This document shows positions 6,077 through 12,926 of a DNA stretch of 20,933 nucleotides, piece by piece. The stretch is from a virus. Position 1 is the stretch's first letter, and every line of letters starts with the position of its first letter. The stretch spans positions 1 through 20,933 of the IMG/VR virus record IMGVR_UViG_3300039159_000067; one strand, 5' to 3'. The notes beneath the pieces are model-generated. The model was not told the DNA's origin. It saw only the letters and a list, made by a program, of their open reading frames with translations, and made no database searches. Made by a program: the position numbers and the translations under genes.

Positions 6077-6631
6077 ATGTGTAAAAATTCAGTTCTCCTC
6101 CGCGACGTCATTTTCCCTAACGATAAAGAGTTCGCACCTGGAACTCAACAGCACAGAAACGCATTGAAGAACCCGGATGTTTGGGGAATCGAGCGTCGAA
6201 TTGAATTACTCGTTGCAAGGATGTCTGGTGGGTTGTTCACATTTGTTGACGGAAATGGGTATGACAATTCAGACTTCACAGAAACGAAGACGTCAACTTT
6301 GTCTCGTGTTGATTCAATTAATAGACGAATCCGTACTGACGGATTCGTCTCTGAAAAACTTCAGACTCGATATAGCGCGTCTATAACAAATGTCGGTGGA
6401 AAGATCGGCGCACTGCGCGTAGTCATCTACAATACAATCAATTATGCTGTTGATTATGTGTTCGTCCCGAAATCAGAAGTCATTGGGGCGAGGATGAAGA
6501 AAAAAGGTGGTCGGGCGACGCCGAAGACTTACTATTATAACATTGAGTTTGGTTGCTATACAAGCGACAAAATTGTAATTGCGAAGAATTTGAAAGAACT
6601 AGCAAGGATACCAGCAGATTATGAACCTTGA
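6077..6631 (+). CDS. hypothetical protein, 184 aa (possible nuclease-like fold)
   Basis: This soluble protein was not assigned to a family. The stretch YDNSDFTETKTSTLSRV around residues 62-78 has an acidic residue followed by E-x-K, which recalls the catalytic core of PD-(D/E)XK nucleases. The next section (SITNVGGKIGALRVVIYN...YAVDYVFVPKSEV) predicts beta strands. No zinc or HNH motif is present. The nuclease idea is a weak hint from one short motif. The start has no clear ribosome-binding site, and the end overlaps the next gene by 11 nt. Confidence 0.72.
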   Translation: MCKNSVLLRDVIFPNDKEFAPGTQQHRNALKNPDVWGIERRIELLVARMSGGLFTFVDGNGYDNSDFTETKTSTLSRVDSINRRIRTDGFVSEKLQTRYSASITNVGGKIGALRVVIYNTINYAVDYVFVPKSEVIGARMKKKGGRATPKTYYYNIEFGCYTSDKIVIAKNLKELARIPADYEP

Positions 6632-6848
6632 CAAACTCAAATGGTTCGGAACCGTCACCTATCTAATAGGGATGGTTCTAACCGCATTCAATGTATATCC
6701 ATGGAATCTCCTATTCGGAGTCATTGGAGGAACAAGCTGGTTCATCGTTGGTTGGTACCAGAAAGACCTAGCATTGAAGGTTGTTGAGTTAGCCAGTGCA
6801 GGTATATACATGACAGGTCTATTGTACTGGGCAATAAGTAGAATATAG
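6621..6848 (+). CDS. 75-aa small membrane protein
   Basis: Three hydrophobic segments (about residues 9-24, 30-46 and 52-71) make it an integral membrane protein. The pattern KLKW..T..YLIGM...NVYPWN....GVIGGTSWFIVGW resembles a family of short phage membrane proteins of unknown function in large myoviruses. The ATG overlaps the preceding gene by 11 nt. It ends the run started by promoter copy 3. Confidence 0.7.
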   Translation: MNLDKLKWFGTVTYLIGMVLTAFNVYPWNLLFGVIGGTSWFIVGWYQKDLALKVVELASAGIYMTGLLYWAISRI

Positions 6849-6903
6849 AGTCTCAGTAAACCTGAACCCGACATATGGTATTATATCACATTTTTTTCGG
6901 AAT

Positions 6904-6944
6904 GACAAATAAACTTACAGCCGATCATAGTTTATTTGTCTTTT
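6904..6944 (+). terminator. hairpin with T-run overlapping a promoter
   Basis: GACAAATAAAC (6904-6914) is a perfect 11-bp inverted repeat of GTTTATTTGTC (6930-6940), with a 15-nt loop and the run TTTT at 6941-6944. The stem is AT-rich, so termination may be modest; it could also be an operator. Its 3' arm contains TTTGTC, the putative -35 of the promoter at 6935-6963. Confidence 0.6.
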
Positions 6945-6963
6945 CATTGGTAGACGGTATAAT
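6935..6963 (+). promoter_or_regulatory. divergent promoter variant, near-leaderless
   Basis: TTTGTC at 6935-6940 and TATAAT at 6958-6963 are separated by 17 bp, the spacing shared by the 13 canonical copies, but the TTTATC extension is not kept. The predicted start near 6970 leaves only about 5 nt before the ATG at 6975. Its -35 lies in the 3' arm of the hairpin at 6904-6940. Confidence 0.6.
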
Positions 6964-6974
6964 TGAAAGTTCAA

Positions 6975-7337
6975 ATGGCGAATAAAATTTTAATGTCTGT
7001 GGCGGCCGCGTTGGCTGGAGCTATCCTGACCATTGGTTCATATCATCTTTATCAGTACATCAGAGCTGACGCCGTCGAACACGACACGATGGAATTGATC
7101 TGCGCACCCGGTGAAGTTGCATTTGCCTATGCTCAGAAAGAATATAAAGAGAAGCCGATCATTATCACATATGATCCAACCAATGACTATACACTGACAC
7201 TGCTAGTCAACGGTGAAACTCAGTCCTGGACTTTAATTCGCCTGAAAGAAAAGATTGGATGTATCGTTGCTTCCGGCACCGGTATCATCGACCCGGCTGA
7301 AGTCCTCAAAGGATCTAAGACCCAAAAGAGTTTGTAA
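6975..7337 (+). CDS. 120-aa membrane-anchored protein
   Basis: An N-terminal hydrophobic helix (residues 4-25, SVAAALAGAILTIGSYHLY) is followed by a polar domain of about 90 residues with two cysteines, probably facing the periplasm. Start 6975 is chosen because the in-frame TTG at 6963 lies inside the -10 box and could not be in the transcript. No Shine-Dalgarno fits in the very short leader. The family is not recognised. It shares a transcript with thyX. Confidence 0.72.
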   Translation: MANKILMSVAAALAGAILTIGSYHLYQYIRADAVEHDTMELICAPGEVAFAYAQKEYKEKPIIITYDPTNDYTLTLLVNGETQSWTLIRLKEKIGCIVASGTGIIDPAEVLKGSKTQKSL

Positions 7338-7354
7338 ACAAGAAGGAATTCGTT

Positions 7355-8173
7355 ATGATCTATGCGAAAGTAATCGCGGACAGCGTCAGCTCGTCCGAAA
7401 AGCGTATCGTCACATTTGAGCTGAACTATCAGCGCTTCATTCATGGTGAAGTAATGACTCATCGAGTGTTTAGTCGGAATGCAATGTCATCCCGCGCTAT
7501 TCCAGTTGAGAAGATGATCGAACAGGTCAGAAATAACCCAGCTATGCCCCTGAAGTTCATGAAGAACAAACCAGGCATGCAGGCTACAGAAGAAATGTCA
7601 CCCGAAGACCATGATCAAGCAGTTGCGCTTTGGTACCATGCTGCCAACGAGTCCGCTGATATCGCCGAACATATGTCGAATAAAAATGGCTTGAATATTC
7701 ACAAGCAATTCGCCAACCGTATCCTGGAACCGTTTCAATGGATGAGGACTCTCGTAACTGCAACTGAATGGGATAACTTCTTTGAACTCCGTGATCACCC
7801 AGATGCTCAGCCAGAATTCCGTGAACTGGCTCGACATATGTCGGTGGCTATGGAAATGTCGACGCCAACGTTCCGAGAGAACACATGGCACATGCCATAT
7901 GTATCGCCTGAAGAAGTTCAAGATCATGGGACCGTCATTGCCTTGAAACTTTCCACAGCGCGATGTGCGAGAGTTTCGTATCTAACACACGACAAAAAGA
8001 CTCCGATTCTAGAGGATGATATCGCTCTCTATGAACGCCTCGTCGGTTCGGTTCCACTCCATGCATCACCGACTGAGCATCAGGCTTACCCGTTGGAAAA
8101 CGTGGGTGGCACATCTGGTAACTTTGTTGGTTGGTTACAGCATCGTCAGGTAATGAATAAGCTGTTGCCGTGA
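7355..8173 (+). CDS. thyX: flavin-dependent thymidylate synthase (ThyX-like)
   Basis: The 272-aa protein methylates dUMP to dTMP using FAD, NADPH and methylene-tetrahydrofolate. The ThyX signature appears at residues 35-47 as THRVFSRNAMSSR, matching RHRxxSxNxxSxR with Thr for the first Arg. The later LKLSTARCARVSYLT matches the conserved (S)AARCARVSY segment seen in the longer phage form. The ATG follows AAGAAGGAATT, a good ribosome-binding site. Together with the dUTPase at 11825 (which supplies dUMP) it forms a dTMP-producing pair. The substituted first Arg occurs in related phage proteins as far as I recall, so loss of activity should not be assumed. Confidence 0.87.
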   Translation: MIYAKVIADSVSSSEKRIVTFELNYQRFIHGEVMTHRVFSRNAMSSRAIPVEKMIEQVRNNPAMPLKFMKNKPGMQATEEMSPEDHDQAVALWYHAANESADIAEHMSNKNGLNIHKQFANRILEPFQWMRTLVTATEWDNFFELRDHPDAQPEFRELARHMSVAMEMSTPTFRENTWHMPYVSPEEVQDHGTVIALKLSTARCARVSYLTHDKKTPILEDDIALYERLVGSVPLHASPTEHQAYPLENVGGTSGNFVGWLQHRQVMNKLLP

Positions 8174-8365
8174 ACAAGAAACAACGCCTGAAGAACCGGC
8201 ACAGCTCATCTGGTGAACATCATAGCATGGGACCAGCAGCTCAGCCGTCATACCTGTGAGAACTGCGGACTCCCTGGGGGTCATTGGCACTCCTTGCCGA
8301 CCTCTTTGGAACGCCTCATGGAAACGGGTCAACAGGACGGGTTTTATTCATGTAAAAAGAAATAG
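8170..8365 (+). pseudogene. small CxxC protein with apparent frameshift
   Basis: GTG at 8170 overlaps the thyX stop and begins MNKKQRLKNRHSSSGEHH, but this frame stops at 8257-8259. From about 8213 the +1 frame is clearly coding: NIIAWDQQLSRHTCENCG, then GGHWHSLPTSLERLMETG and a late Cys, ending TAG at 8363-8365. CENC plus nearby His and Cys suggest a zinc site. Either a 50-aa protein starts at GTG 8213, or one gene of about 64 codons has lost its frame near 8210-8220. No slippery heptamer is seen. Confidence 0.5.
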
Positions 8366-8379
8366 ATTATTAGTGACGT

Positions 8380-8408
8380 TTTACTTTTATTGAAGAAGGA
8401 GTTATAAT
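8380..8408 (+). promoter_or_regulatory. phage promoter, copy 4 (long leader)
   Basis: TTTACTTTTATT at 8380-8391 (T instead of the last C), a 17-bp spacer, TATAAT at 8403-8408. The leader before the ATG at 8455 is about 40 nt, the longest or joint-longest among the copies, with AAAGAAAG as a weak ribosome-binding site. Confidence 0.85.
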
Positions 8409-8454
8409 TACTCAACGGTTCAGTAAACGTGATAAACTTAAAGAAAGTCACAAA

Positions 8455-8619
8455 ATGTCTATTTTCATGTCTGGTGCCCCTTTCGTCAAATCTGCTGCTC
8501 AGAAAAAAGTTCAGCGCCTTGTCCAGCGTGTTTCCAAAGCTCAACGCGAGCGTACCAAAAATGGTCCTGTGACCGTTACGGTTTATGTTCCTTCGCGTCC
8601 TGTTGCTCCTACGGTCTGA
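8455..8619 (+). CDS. 54-aa basic hypothetical protein
   Basis: The product starts MSIFMSGAPFVKSAAQKKV and carries a basic helix (QKKVQRLVQRVSKAQRERTK), then a Val/Pro-rich tail (PVTVTVYVPSRPVAPTV). It lies directly behind promoter copy 4. The charge suggests nucleic-acid or RNA-polymerase contact, but no family is recognised. Confidence 0.68.
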   Translation: MSIFMSGAPFVKSAAQKKVQRLVQRVSKAQRERTKNGPVTVTVYVPSRPVAPTV

Positions 8620-8622
8620 TCA

Positions 8623-8784
8623 ATGACCGATCAAGCAATGTCTGAACTGCGAGCTCGCAATGCTCTGCGCGCAGAGGAAGCAAAGAAGAAAATGGGCGAG
8701 TCCTGGGCTTGCCATCCTGCGAAAGCAGCAACCGTCAAGAAGTACAAGAAACAACTGCGCATCGCGCGAAAGATCTGCTCATGA
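8623..8784 (+). CDS. 53-aa basic hypothetical protein
   Basis: The ATG is three bases after the previous stop. The product has an amphipathic helix (SELRARNALRAEEAKKKMGES) and a Lys/Arg-rich C-terminus (KKYKKQLRIARKICS). The stop overlaps the next ATG (ATGA). Unknown; its strong basic character is shared with the preceding gene. Confidence 0.65.
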   Translation: MTDQAMSELRARNALRAEEAKKKMGESWACHPAKAATVKKYKKQLRIARKICS

Positions 8785-8975
8785 TCCAAGTTTTCTACAA
8801 ATCGAAAAAGGAACTGAAAGAATCGGTCGGGAAACCGCTGATCTATCAAGAGACCTCCATGTTCGGCGAAGAATTCAAACGTGATGGCAAGTTCTGCGTC
8901 GCTGATGGATCCCCTAAGCGCAAGTGGTTTGCTCAAGTCACGATGTCTGAAGGCAAAATCGCAAAGGTCGCCTGA
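8781..8975 (+). CDS. 64-aa hypothetical protein
   Basis: It starts MIQVFYKSKKELKESVGKP at the ATG coupled to the previous stop; an upstream in-frame start at 8709 is rejected because it would run across the previous gene in another frame. The composition (FGEEFKRDGKFCVADGSPKRKWFAQVTM) suggests a small alpha/beta domain. The TGA at 8973-8975 is one base from the ligase promoter. Family unknown. Confidence 0.72.
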   Translation: MIQVFYKSKKELKESVGKPLIYQETSMFGEEFKRDGKFCVADGSPKRKWFAQVTMSEGKIAKVA

Positions 8976-8976
8976 G

Positions 8977-9005
8977 TTTACTTTTATCCAACAAAGAACT
9001 ATAAT
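8977..9005 (+). promoter_or_regulatory. phage promoter, copy 5 (leaderless DNA ligase)
   Basis: TTTACTTTTATC at 8977-8988, a 17-bp spacer, TATAAT at 9000-9005, then TAGTCC and the ligase ATG at 9012. No ribosome-binding site can be transcribed from this promoter. Confidence 0.87.
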
Positions 9006-9011
9006 TAGTCC

Positions 9012-10319
9012 ATGAACAATACTGTCCACTCTATCCTGGAAGAAGTCGCCGCTATCGGCTCGACGAAAGCCAAAGAAGCAATCATCCAAGCCAACTCTGG
9101 CAACGATGCTCTCAAGAAGGCTTTCTTCTATGCCGAAAATGGCAATCTGAACTTCTACGTCAGGATGGACCCGGCTGTGGAAACCGAAGGCCCCGGCAAA
9201 CGCGACCTTACCTCCGCCGATCTGGACTCTCTCATGGACCTGCACAACCGGGTCGTGACCGGCAACGCAGCGCGTGACTTCGTTAGAAAACTTCTCTCGC
9301 CTCTGAACAGCAACTCACGATCTGTGTTGCTGCGAGTCTTGAACCGCGATCTCCGGTGCAACGCCGGGACTTCTATCGCCAACAAGGTCTGGGACAAATT
9401 GATCCCCGAGCAGCCGCAAATGCTTGCTCGCAAGATGGACGAGAAGACCGCTGCAAAGGTTGTCTACAAGAAAGACGGCTATATTATCCAGCGCAAATGT
9501 GACGGTGGTCGCGCGATCACCTACTGCACAACTGAAGGTGTAACCACGAAGTCGCGCGCTGGCAACACGCTGGACCTCCACGGTGTCCTGGACAACCTGC
9601 TGAAGCCGTTCGCTGGTTTCGTGGTTGACGGTGAACTGCTGGTCAAGACCACAACTGGTGTAGAAGATCGCAAGACCGGCAACGGCTTGTACACGAAAGC
9701 TGTTCGCGGCACCCTGACAAAAGCAGAAGCCGAACGTTTCCACTATGTTGTATGGGAAATGGTTCCTATCGCCGATTATGTGACCGCTGGTGAATACAAG
9801 GTGCCTTACTTCAAACGTCTGGAAGCGTTGGAAGCTATCGTGTCCAAAATGGATAAGAAGCATATCTCGCTGATTGATGGCAAGTTCGTCTCCTCTATTG
9901 AAGAAGTCCAGGCTTACTACGACGAAATGCTGGCAAACGGCGAAGAAGGTGCAATCCTGAAGTATGCTGATATGCCTTGGGAAGATACCCGCAGCAAATT
10001 CATGATCAAGCTCAAGGAAGAAAAAGACGCTGATCTGGTATGTGTCGAAGTGGTTATCGCGACCTCTGGCAAGTACAAGGGCATGATCGGTTCCCTGGTG
10101 CTGGAAACCAGCTGCGGTAAACTTCGCACTGGCTGTGGTTCAGGTTTCGACGACGCGGGTCGTGATCCTAAAAATAACTACCTCGGCGAAATCATCGAGG
10201 TGAAGTACAACGCCGTCATTACTGCTCGCGGTCGCGAAATGTGCAGTATGTTCCTGCCTATCTACAAGAAAGTCCGTTACGACAAAGTTGAGGCTAACAG
10301 CCTCTCGGAGCTGAAGTGA
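9012..10319 (+). CDS. 30 (lig): ATP-dependent DNA ligase, T4 gp30 type
   Basis: The 435-aa enzyme seals nicks through ligase-AMP. The N-terminus VHSILEEVAAIGSTKAKEAI matches T4 gp30 ILNEIASIGSTKQKQAI from the third residue, and SIANKVWDKLIPEQPQMLA is nearly identical to the T4 segment. Catalytic motif I is K162-CDG (QRKCDGG); SRAG at 181-184 and DGEL at 206-209 (motif III) follow, then EEGAILK (motif IV) and KFMIKLKEE (motif V). The C-terminal OB domain retains LETSCGKLRTGCGSGF. It is about 50 residues shorter than T4's 487, mainly between motif III and the OB domain. The start is fixed by the T4 alignment and falls at the predicted transcription start, implying a leaderless message. Confidence 0.97.
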   Translation: MNNTVHSILEEVAAIGSTKAKEAIIQANSGNDALKKAFFYAENGNLNFYVRMDPAVETEGPGKRDLTSADLDSLMDLHNRVVTGNAARDFVRKLLSPLNSNSRSVLLRVLNRDLRCNAGTSIANKVWDKLIPEQPQMLARKMDEKTAAKVVYKKDGYIIQRKCDGGRAITYCTTEGVTTKSRAGNTLDLHGVLDNLLKPFAGFVVDGELLVKTTTGVEDRKTGNGLYTKAVRGTLTKAEAERFHYVVWEMVPIADYVTAGEYKVPYFKRLEALEAIVSKMDKKHISLIDGKFVSSIEEVQAYYDEMLANGEEGAILKYADMPWEDTRSKFMIKLKEEKDADLVCVEVVIATSGKYKGMIGSLVLETSCGKLRTGCGSGFDDAGRDPKNNYLGEIIEVKYNAVITARGREMCSMFLPIYKKVRYDKVEANSLSELK

Positions 10320-10696
10320 TGCCATATATTCCAGATAGCATGATTCCCCCAGCACCGAAGCGTCCTCCGCGCCCGATCGGTCGTTTCTGTGTCGACTGTG
10401 CTTACTTTGTTGAAGGTCATGAACCGACATGTTCTAATCCTGCATATACACGACGTGAACCTGTGTATGGTAAGGTTATCATGAAAGAATGTCGAGAACT
10501 CCGAACTACTGGTATCGGTCAGTGTGAACCACTTGGAAAGGGTTTTGAAGAACCAGAACCAGACAAGTATTGTTTCACAGATGGGTCTGGTTTGTGTATC
10601 GGGCAAGATCCGCGCTGTATGCACAACCGGAAAGTCCCAATTGGATCTGTAACAACTAGGGATAAGCTCGTTATCCGACAACCAAATCGTTTCTAA
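10319..10696 (+). CDS. 125-aa cysteine-rich protein
   Basis: The ATG shares its A with the ligase stop; an in-frame GTG at 10316 is an alternative. A Pro-rich N-terminus (PPAPKRPPRPIG) precedes FCVDCAYFVEG...TCSNPAY, a zinc-finger-like pattern known from short phage Cys-rich proteins. More cysteines follow (KECREL, GQCEP, KYCFTDGSGLCIGQDPRC). It is probably a zinc-binding protein with two metal sites. The specific role is unknown; its position directly after ligase suggests early expression. Confidence 0.78.
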   Translation: MPYIPDSMIPPAPKRPPRPIGRFCVDCAYFVEGHEPTCSNPAYTRREPVYGKVIMKECRELRTTGIGQCEPLGKGFEEPEPDKYCFTDGSGLCIGQDPRCMHNRKVPIGSVTTRDKLVIRQPNRF

Positions 10697-10712
10697 CATC
10701 ATGGAGAAGCAA

Positions 10713-10967
10713 ATGAAATATCAAGAAATCGTAGACATCCTTAAAGTCGGTGTGCATTCAATCTCGTTCTACAAACTGAACGGTGATCTGCGCGAAATGT
10801 CAGCAGTCACAAGAGACCCTGATTTGATTCCGGTTGATAGATTTTCCTCTGAACAGAACACCAGGGTCGCCCCGGAAGAAACTCCAACCGCAGTGGCCGT
10901 CTGGGACGTTGAGAACGAAAACTGGCGCAGCTTTGTGGTGGAGAACCTCATCGCTATCGACGCGTGA
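10713..10967 (+). CDS. 84-aa DUF2693-like small beta protein
   Basis: The pattern ILKVGVHSISFYKLNGDLREM...TRDPDLIP and the closing AVWDVENENWRSFVVENLIAI match the phage family that has been called DUF2693: a T4-group small protein with F-K-NG-R-M, DP-LIP and V-D-W-SFR elements. Start 10713 is preferred over the ATG at 10701 because GGAG at 10703-10706 lies at ideal distance before it. The molecular function is not established; the stop overlaps the next GTG start. Confidence 0.75.
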   Translation: MKYQEIVDILKVGVHSISFYKLNGDLREMSAVTRDPDLIPVDRFSSEQNTRVAPEETPTAVAVWDVENENWRSFVVENLIAIDA

Positions 10968-11122
10968 AAAGATCCATCAAAGACAAATTGATGGCGGTGG
11001 TGTACTTCGGTATACCTGTCATTGCATTTAGTCTCTTGTTTTACTTCGAATATACTCTCTGGCAGGAATGTCGTGAGACGAATAGTTGGTTTTATTGTGT
11101 TAGAGTTTTGGGGAATAAATGA
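10964..11122 (+). CDS. 52-aa membrane protein with C-terminal Cys pair
   Basis: The GTG start overlaps the previous stop (GTGA). A basic N-terminus (MKRSIKDKL) is followed by one transmembrane span (MAVVYFGIPVIAFSLLFYF) and WQECRETNSWFYCVRVLGNK outside. The arrangement of a span, then EC...SWFYC, recurs in small phage membrane proteins. Function unknown. Its TGA overlaps the ATG of the DsbA-like gene. Confidence 0.7.
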   Translation: MKRSIKDKLMAVVYFGIPVIAFSLLFYFEYTLWQECRETNSWFYCVRVLGNK

Positions 11123-11409
11123 TGAGTGAACATGAAGAAGGTTATCAAGAAGAAGTCAGCGAAGACAAGCGCAAGGCTATCGCAGACTTTTGCCAGGAAA
11201 TGTCGGCTTCCATGACGCGCCGTCGCGCCGAGACTGAATTCCAACGTGAGGCTCTGAAGCTCTTGGCTAAGAAGCATGAGGACCTAGATAAAAAGGTTCT
11301 TCGAAAGATGGCTCGGGTATTCCATGACAGTCGCTTCAGCACTATCCAGGCTGAGAATGATGAGTTCGAAACCCTCTACACCGATGTGTTCAAAGAAAAG
11401 GCTCTGTGA
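11119..11409 (+). CDS. dsbA-like: DsbA-like double-stranded DNA-binding protein
   Basis: The 96-aa acidic/basic helical protein resembles T4 DsbA, a small regulator that binds double-stranded DNA near late promoters. The C-terminal half is the best match: KLLAKKHEDLDKKVLRKMARVFHDSRFSTIQAENDEF and LYTDVF line up with T4 IRAKDELGVDGKMFNRLLALYHKDNRD and ELYDTVF. The N-terminal 20 residues are very acidic (SEHEEGYQEEVSED). It may tune phage transcription, alongside the omega homologue, but the promoter family it would act on is unknown. GGGG lies a few bases before the ATG. The similarity was judged by eye. Confidence 0.75.
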   Translation: MMSEHEEGYQEEVSEDKRKAIADFCQEMSASMTRRRAETEFQREALKLLAKKHEDLDKKVLRKMARVFHDSRFSTIQAENDEFETLYTDVFKEKAL

Positions 11410-11828
11410 TGGAAGAGATTGAATTTTCCAGATATAGCTGGCATTATCGCTTCACAGACTTCTTCCGAGGCGGTTTGAAGTACGACACAGATATTTGTGA
11501 CTATCGGACAAAGTTCATGGTGGCAATCGTGATCGCCTTGGTGGAAGGGTTCGTCGGCTACTGGGTCCTGCGAGCAGTCTTCGACTTCCTGTTTGGGGTT
11601 GGGTTTTCCATCTTCTACGGGCAGATGATGTTCGGTGAGATGGGGGTGATTGTTGGTGTGATCCTGGGGATGTTAGCTATCCTATGTGCTATCGTTGGTC
11701 TTGCGTGGCTCCTATTCGAATTCAACGGTGGGAAAGCTGCTAAGGCTGTGAATGGTCTAACAAATCCGCTCGGTGAAATGTATCGGTCACACAAAGAAAA
11801 ATATTGCAAGAGGGTTGTATTCAAATGA
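11409..11828 (+). CDS. 139-aa membrane protein
   Basis: Two or three spans are visible: residues 38-60 ([21 protein letters not shown]), 63-73, and 79-102 ([22 protein letters not shown]). They are flanked by an N-terminal soluble segment with several aromatics ([20 protein letters not shown]) and a basic C-terminus. ATG at 11409 shares its A with the previous stop. It is similar in layout to small phage inner-membrane proteins; the family is not recognised. Confidence 0.72.
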   Translation: MEEIEFSRYSWHYRFTDFFRGGLKYDTDICDYRTKFMVAIVIALVEGFVGYWVLRAVFDFLFGVGFSIFYGQMMFGEMGVIVGVILGMLAILCAIVGLAWLLFEFNGGKAAKAVNGLTNPLGEMYRSHKEKYCKRVVFK

Positions 11829-12289
11829 ACGTTCAAATCAAAATTCTAAATGAAGGTGTTCGCTTTCATATGCCGGAGTATGGCACACCCGGCTCGGCTG
11901 GTATCGATCTACGGGCAGTCTACGACGACCCGGATACTATCAAATGTAAGGTCATCCGACCCGGCGATACATTGATGGTGTCGACTGGGGTTTCAGTCTA
12001 CGTGAAAGACCCTGGTTACGCTGCAATGATTCTGCCACGCAGTGGTCTTGGGACAAAGTCTGGTATCATCCTGGCAAATACGGTCGGTTTGATCGATAGT
12101 GACTACCAAGGTCCTCTGATGGTTTGCCTATGGAACCGTTCCAATAGAGAGTTTGTTGTTTCTCACCTAGACAAAGTTGCTCAGCTGATCATCGTACCAG
12201 TTGTTCAGGCGAAATTTCAGATCGTCGATTCATTCGATGAATACACTGAACGTGGTGAGGGTGGTTTCGGTTCTACTGGAAAGTCATGA
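11825..12289 (+). CDS. dut: dUTPase
   Basis: The 154-aa trimeric-type dUTP diphosphatase has all five motifs in order: GSAGIDLRA (motif 1), [10 protein letters not shown] (motif 2), GLIDSDYQG (motif 3), [10 protein letters not shown] (motif 4) and the C-terminal arm [12 protein letters not shown] (motif 5). It converts dUTP to dUMP, keeping uracil out of DNA and supplying ThyX. The length is typical. The start at 11825 has an ATGA overlap with the upstream gene; the longer reading from 11804 would add seven non-conserved residues. Confidence 0.96.
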   Translation: MNVQIKILNEGVRFHMPEYGTPGSAGIDLRAVYDDPDTIKCKVIRPGDTLMVSTGVSVYVKDPGYAAMILPRSGLGTKSGIILANTVGLIDSDYQGPLMVCLWNRSNREFVVSHLDKVAQLIIVPVVQAKFQIVDSFDEYTERGEGGFGSTGKS

Positions 12290-12675
12290 GCTTAGAATAT
12301 CGCTGGGCTAGACAGGTCATGGGAGATACTGTTGGGTATGAACTCAGCAGCATCGGTGATGCCCGTTTCAGTGCTCTGAAAGCTACGTTATCTGATGGTC
12401 GTACAATTGAACAGCACTATCAGTGCGATGTAAAAGGATATGACCCGGGTGGTACGAATTGGAGAATCGGTAAGGGTCGCCCGGCAAAGGACCCTTCTAC
12501 AAATCTTTGGTTATCTTATCTAGCTCTCTGGGAATGGTGGGCGATAGAAAACCCGGAACTCATCGACGAGCTCTCGAAAATTCCCAAGCACACTGTCTTC
12601 ACCGATCTTTTTGCTAACAGCGATATCAGCCAAGCAAGGGCTATCGCACAAATATTGAATGAACTAAATGGTTAG
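12286..12675 (+). CDS. conserved phage protein, 129 aa
   Basis: Family-like features are [33 protein letters not shown]...[32 protein letters not shown] and [20 protein letters not shown]. These blocks recur in proteins of large phages and mobile elements, where the function is unassigned as far as I know. The many conserved polar residues (D-R-F, K-G-R-P, S-Q-A-R-A) suggest an enzyme or nucleotide-binding domain, but no standard motif is present. Its ATG overlaps the dUTPase stop. Confidence 0.82.
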   Translation: MSLEYRWARQVMGDTVGYELSSIGDARFSALKATLSDGRTIEQHYQCDVKGYDPGGTNWRIGKGRPAKDPSTNLWLSYLALWEWWAIENPELIDELSKIPKHTVFTDLFANSDISQARAIAQILNELNG

Positions 12676-12889
12676 AATTGTTGAACTCAAGCCCGACCCG
12701 TCTGTTGTTAAGCAGGTCGTCTGCAAGAACTGCGGCGCGAAGTTGGAATATGTACCGGCTGATATTCATTCGGAGTACGTCCGGGACTATGGTGGTGTTG
12801 GTGAAATGCAAAACTGGATCACTTGCCCGAATTGCAATCATGCAGTTACCGTGAGTGAAGTAAAACTCAGTTTTAATTGTCTGAAGTAA
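12668..12889 (+). CDS. 73-aa zinc-ribbon protein
   Basis: CKNCG at residues 19-23 and CPNC at 53-56 form a two-knuckle zinc ribbon separated by KLEYVPADI and a short polar segment, a pattern common in small phage proteins. The C-terminal tail VSEVKLSFNCLK is encoded by a direct repeat (12856-12875 and 12882-12901); the second copy supplies the TAA stop and the hairpin before the next promoter. The native C-terminus has therefore probably been changed by the duplication. Confidence 0.8.
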   Translation: MVRIVELKPDPSVVKQVVCKNCGAKLEYVPADIHSEYVRDYGGVGEMQNWITCPNCNHAVTVSEVKLSFNCLK

Positions 12890-12901
12890 AACTCAGTTTT
12901 A
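12856..12901. repeat. 20-bp direct repeat containing a palindrome
   Basis: The same 20 bases occur at 12856-12875 and 12882-12901, offset by 26 bp. Each contains TAAAACTCAGTTTTA, a perfect inverted repeat around C. The right copy is longer as a palindrome and merges with the -35 box of promoter copy 6. Confidence 0.95.
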
Positions 12902-12909
12902 CTTTTATC
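12884..12909 (+). terminator. hairpin fused to promoter copy 6
   Basis: AAGTAAAACT (12884-12893) and AGTTTTACTT (12895-12904) are perfect 10-bp arms around a single C. As RNA a few central bases must open to form the loop. The 3' arm includes TTTACT, the -35 box (12898-12903), and T-rich sequence follows. This is a second terminator-promoter fusion, unrelated in sequence to the one at 595-622. Confidence 0.6.
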
Positions 12910-12926
12910 TTTACGTGAGCTATAAT
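12898..12926 (+). promoter_or_regulatory. phage promoter, copy 6 (leadered)
   Basis: TTTACTTTTATC at 12898-12909, a 17-bp spacer, TATAAT at 12921-12926, then AAACTCATAG. The leader is about 20 nt to the ATG at 12954, with only a weak AAAGA ribosome-binding site. Confidence 0.88.

Noticed and set aside
8631-9245. Reverse-strand open frame of 204 codons
   Set aside because: It crosses three + strand units and a promoter, including the ligase N-terminus confirmed by T4 similarity.
9315-9863. Reverse-strand open frame inside the ligase
   Set aside because: Fully nested in the DNA ligase catalytic domain.
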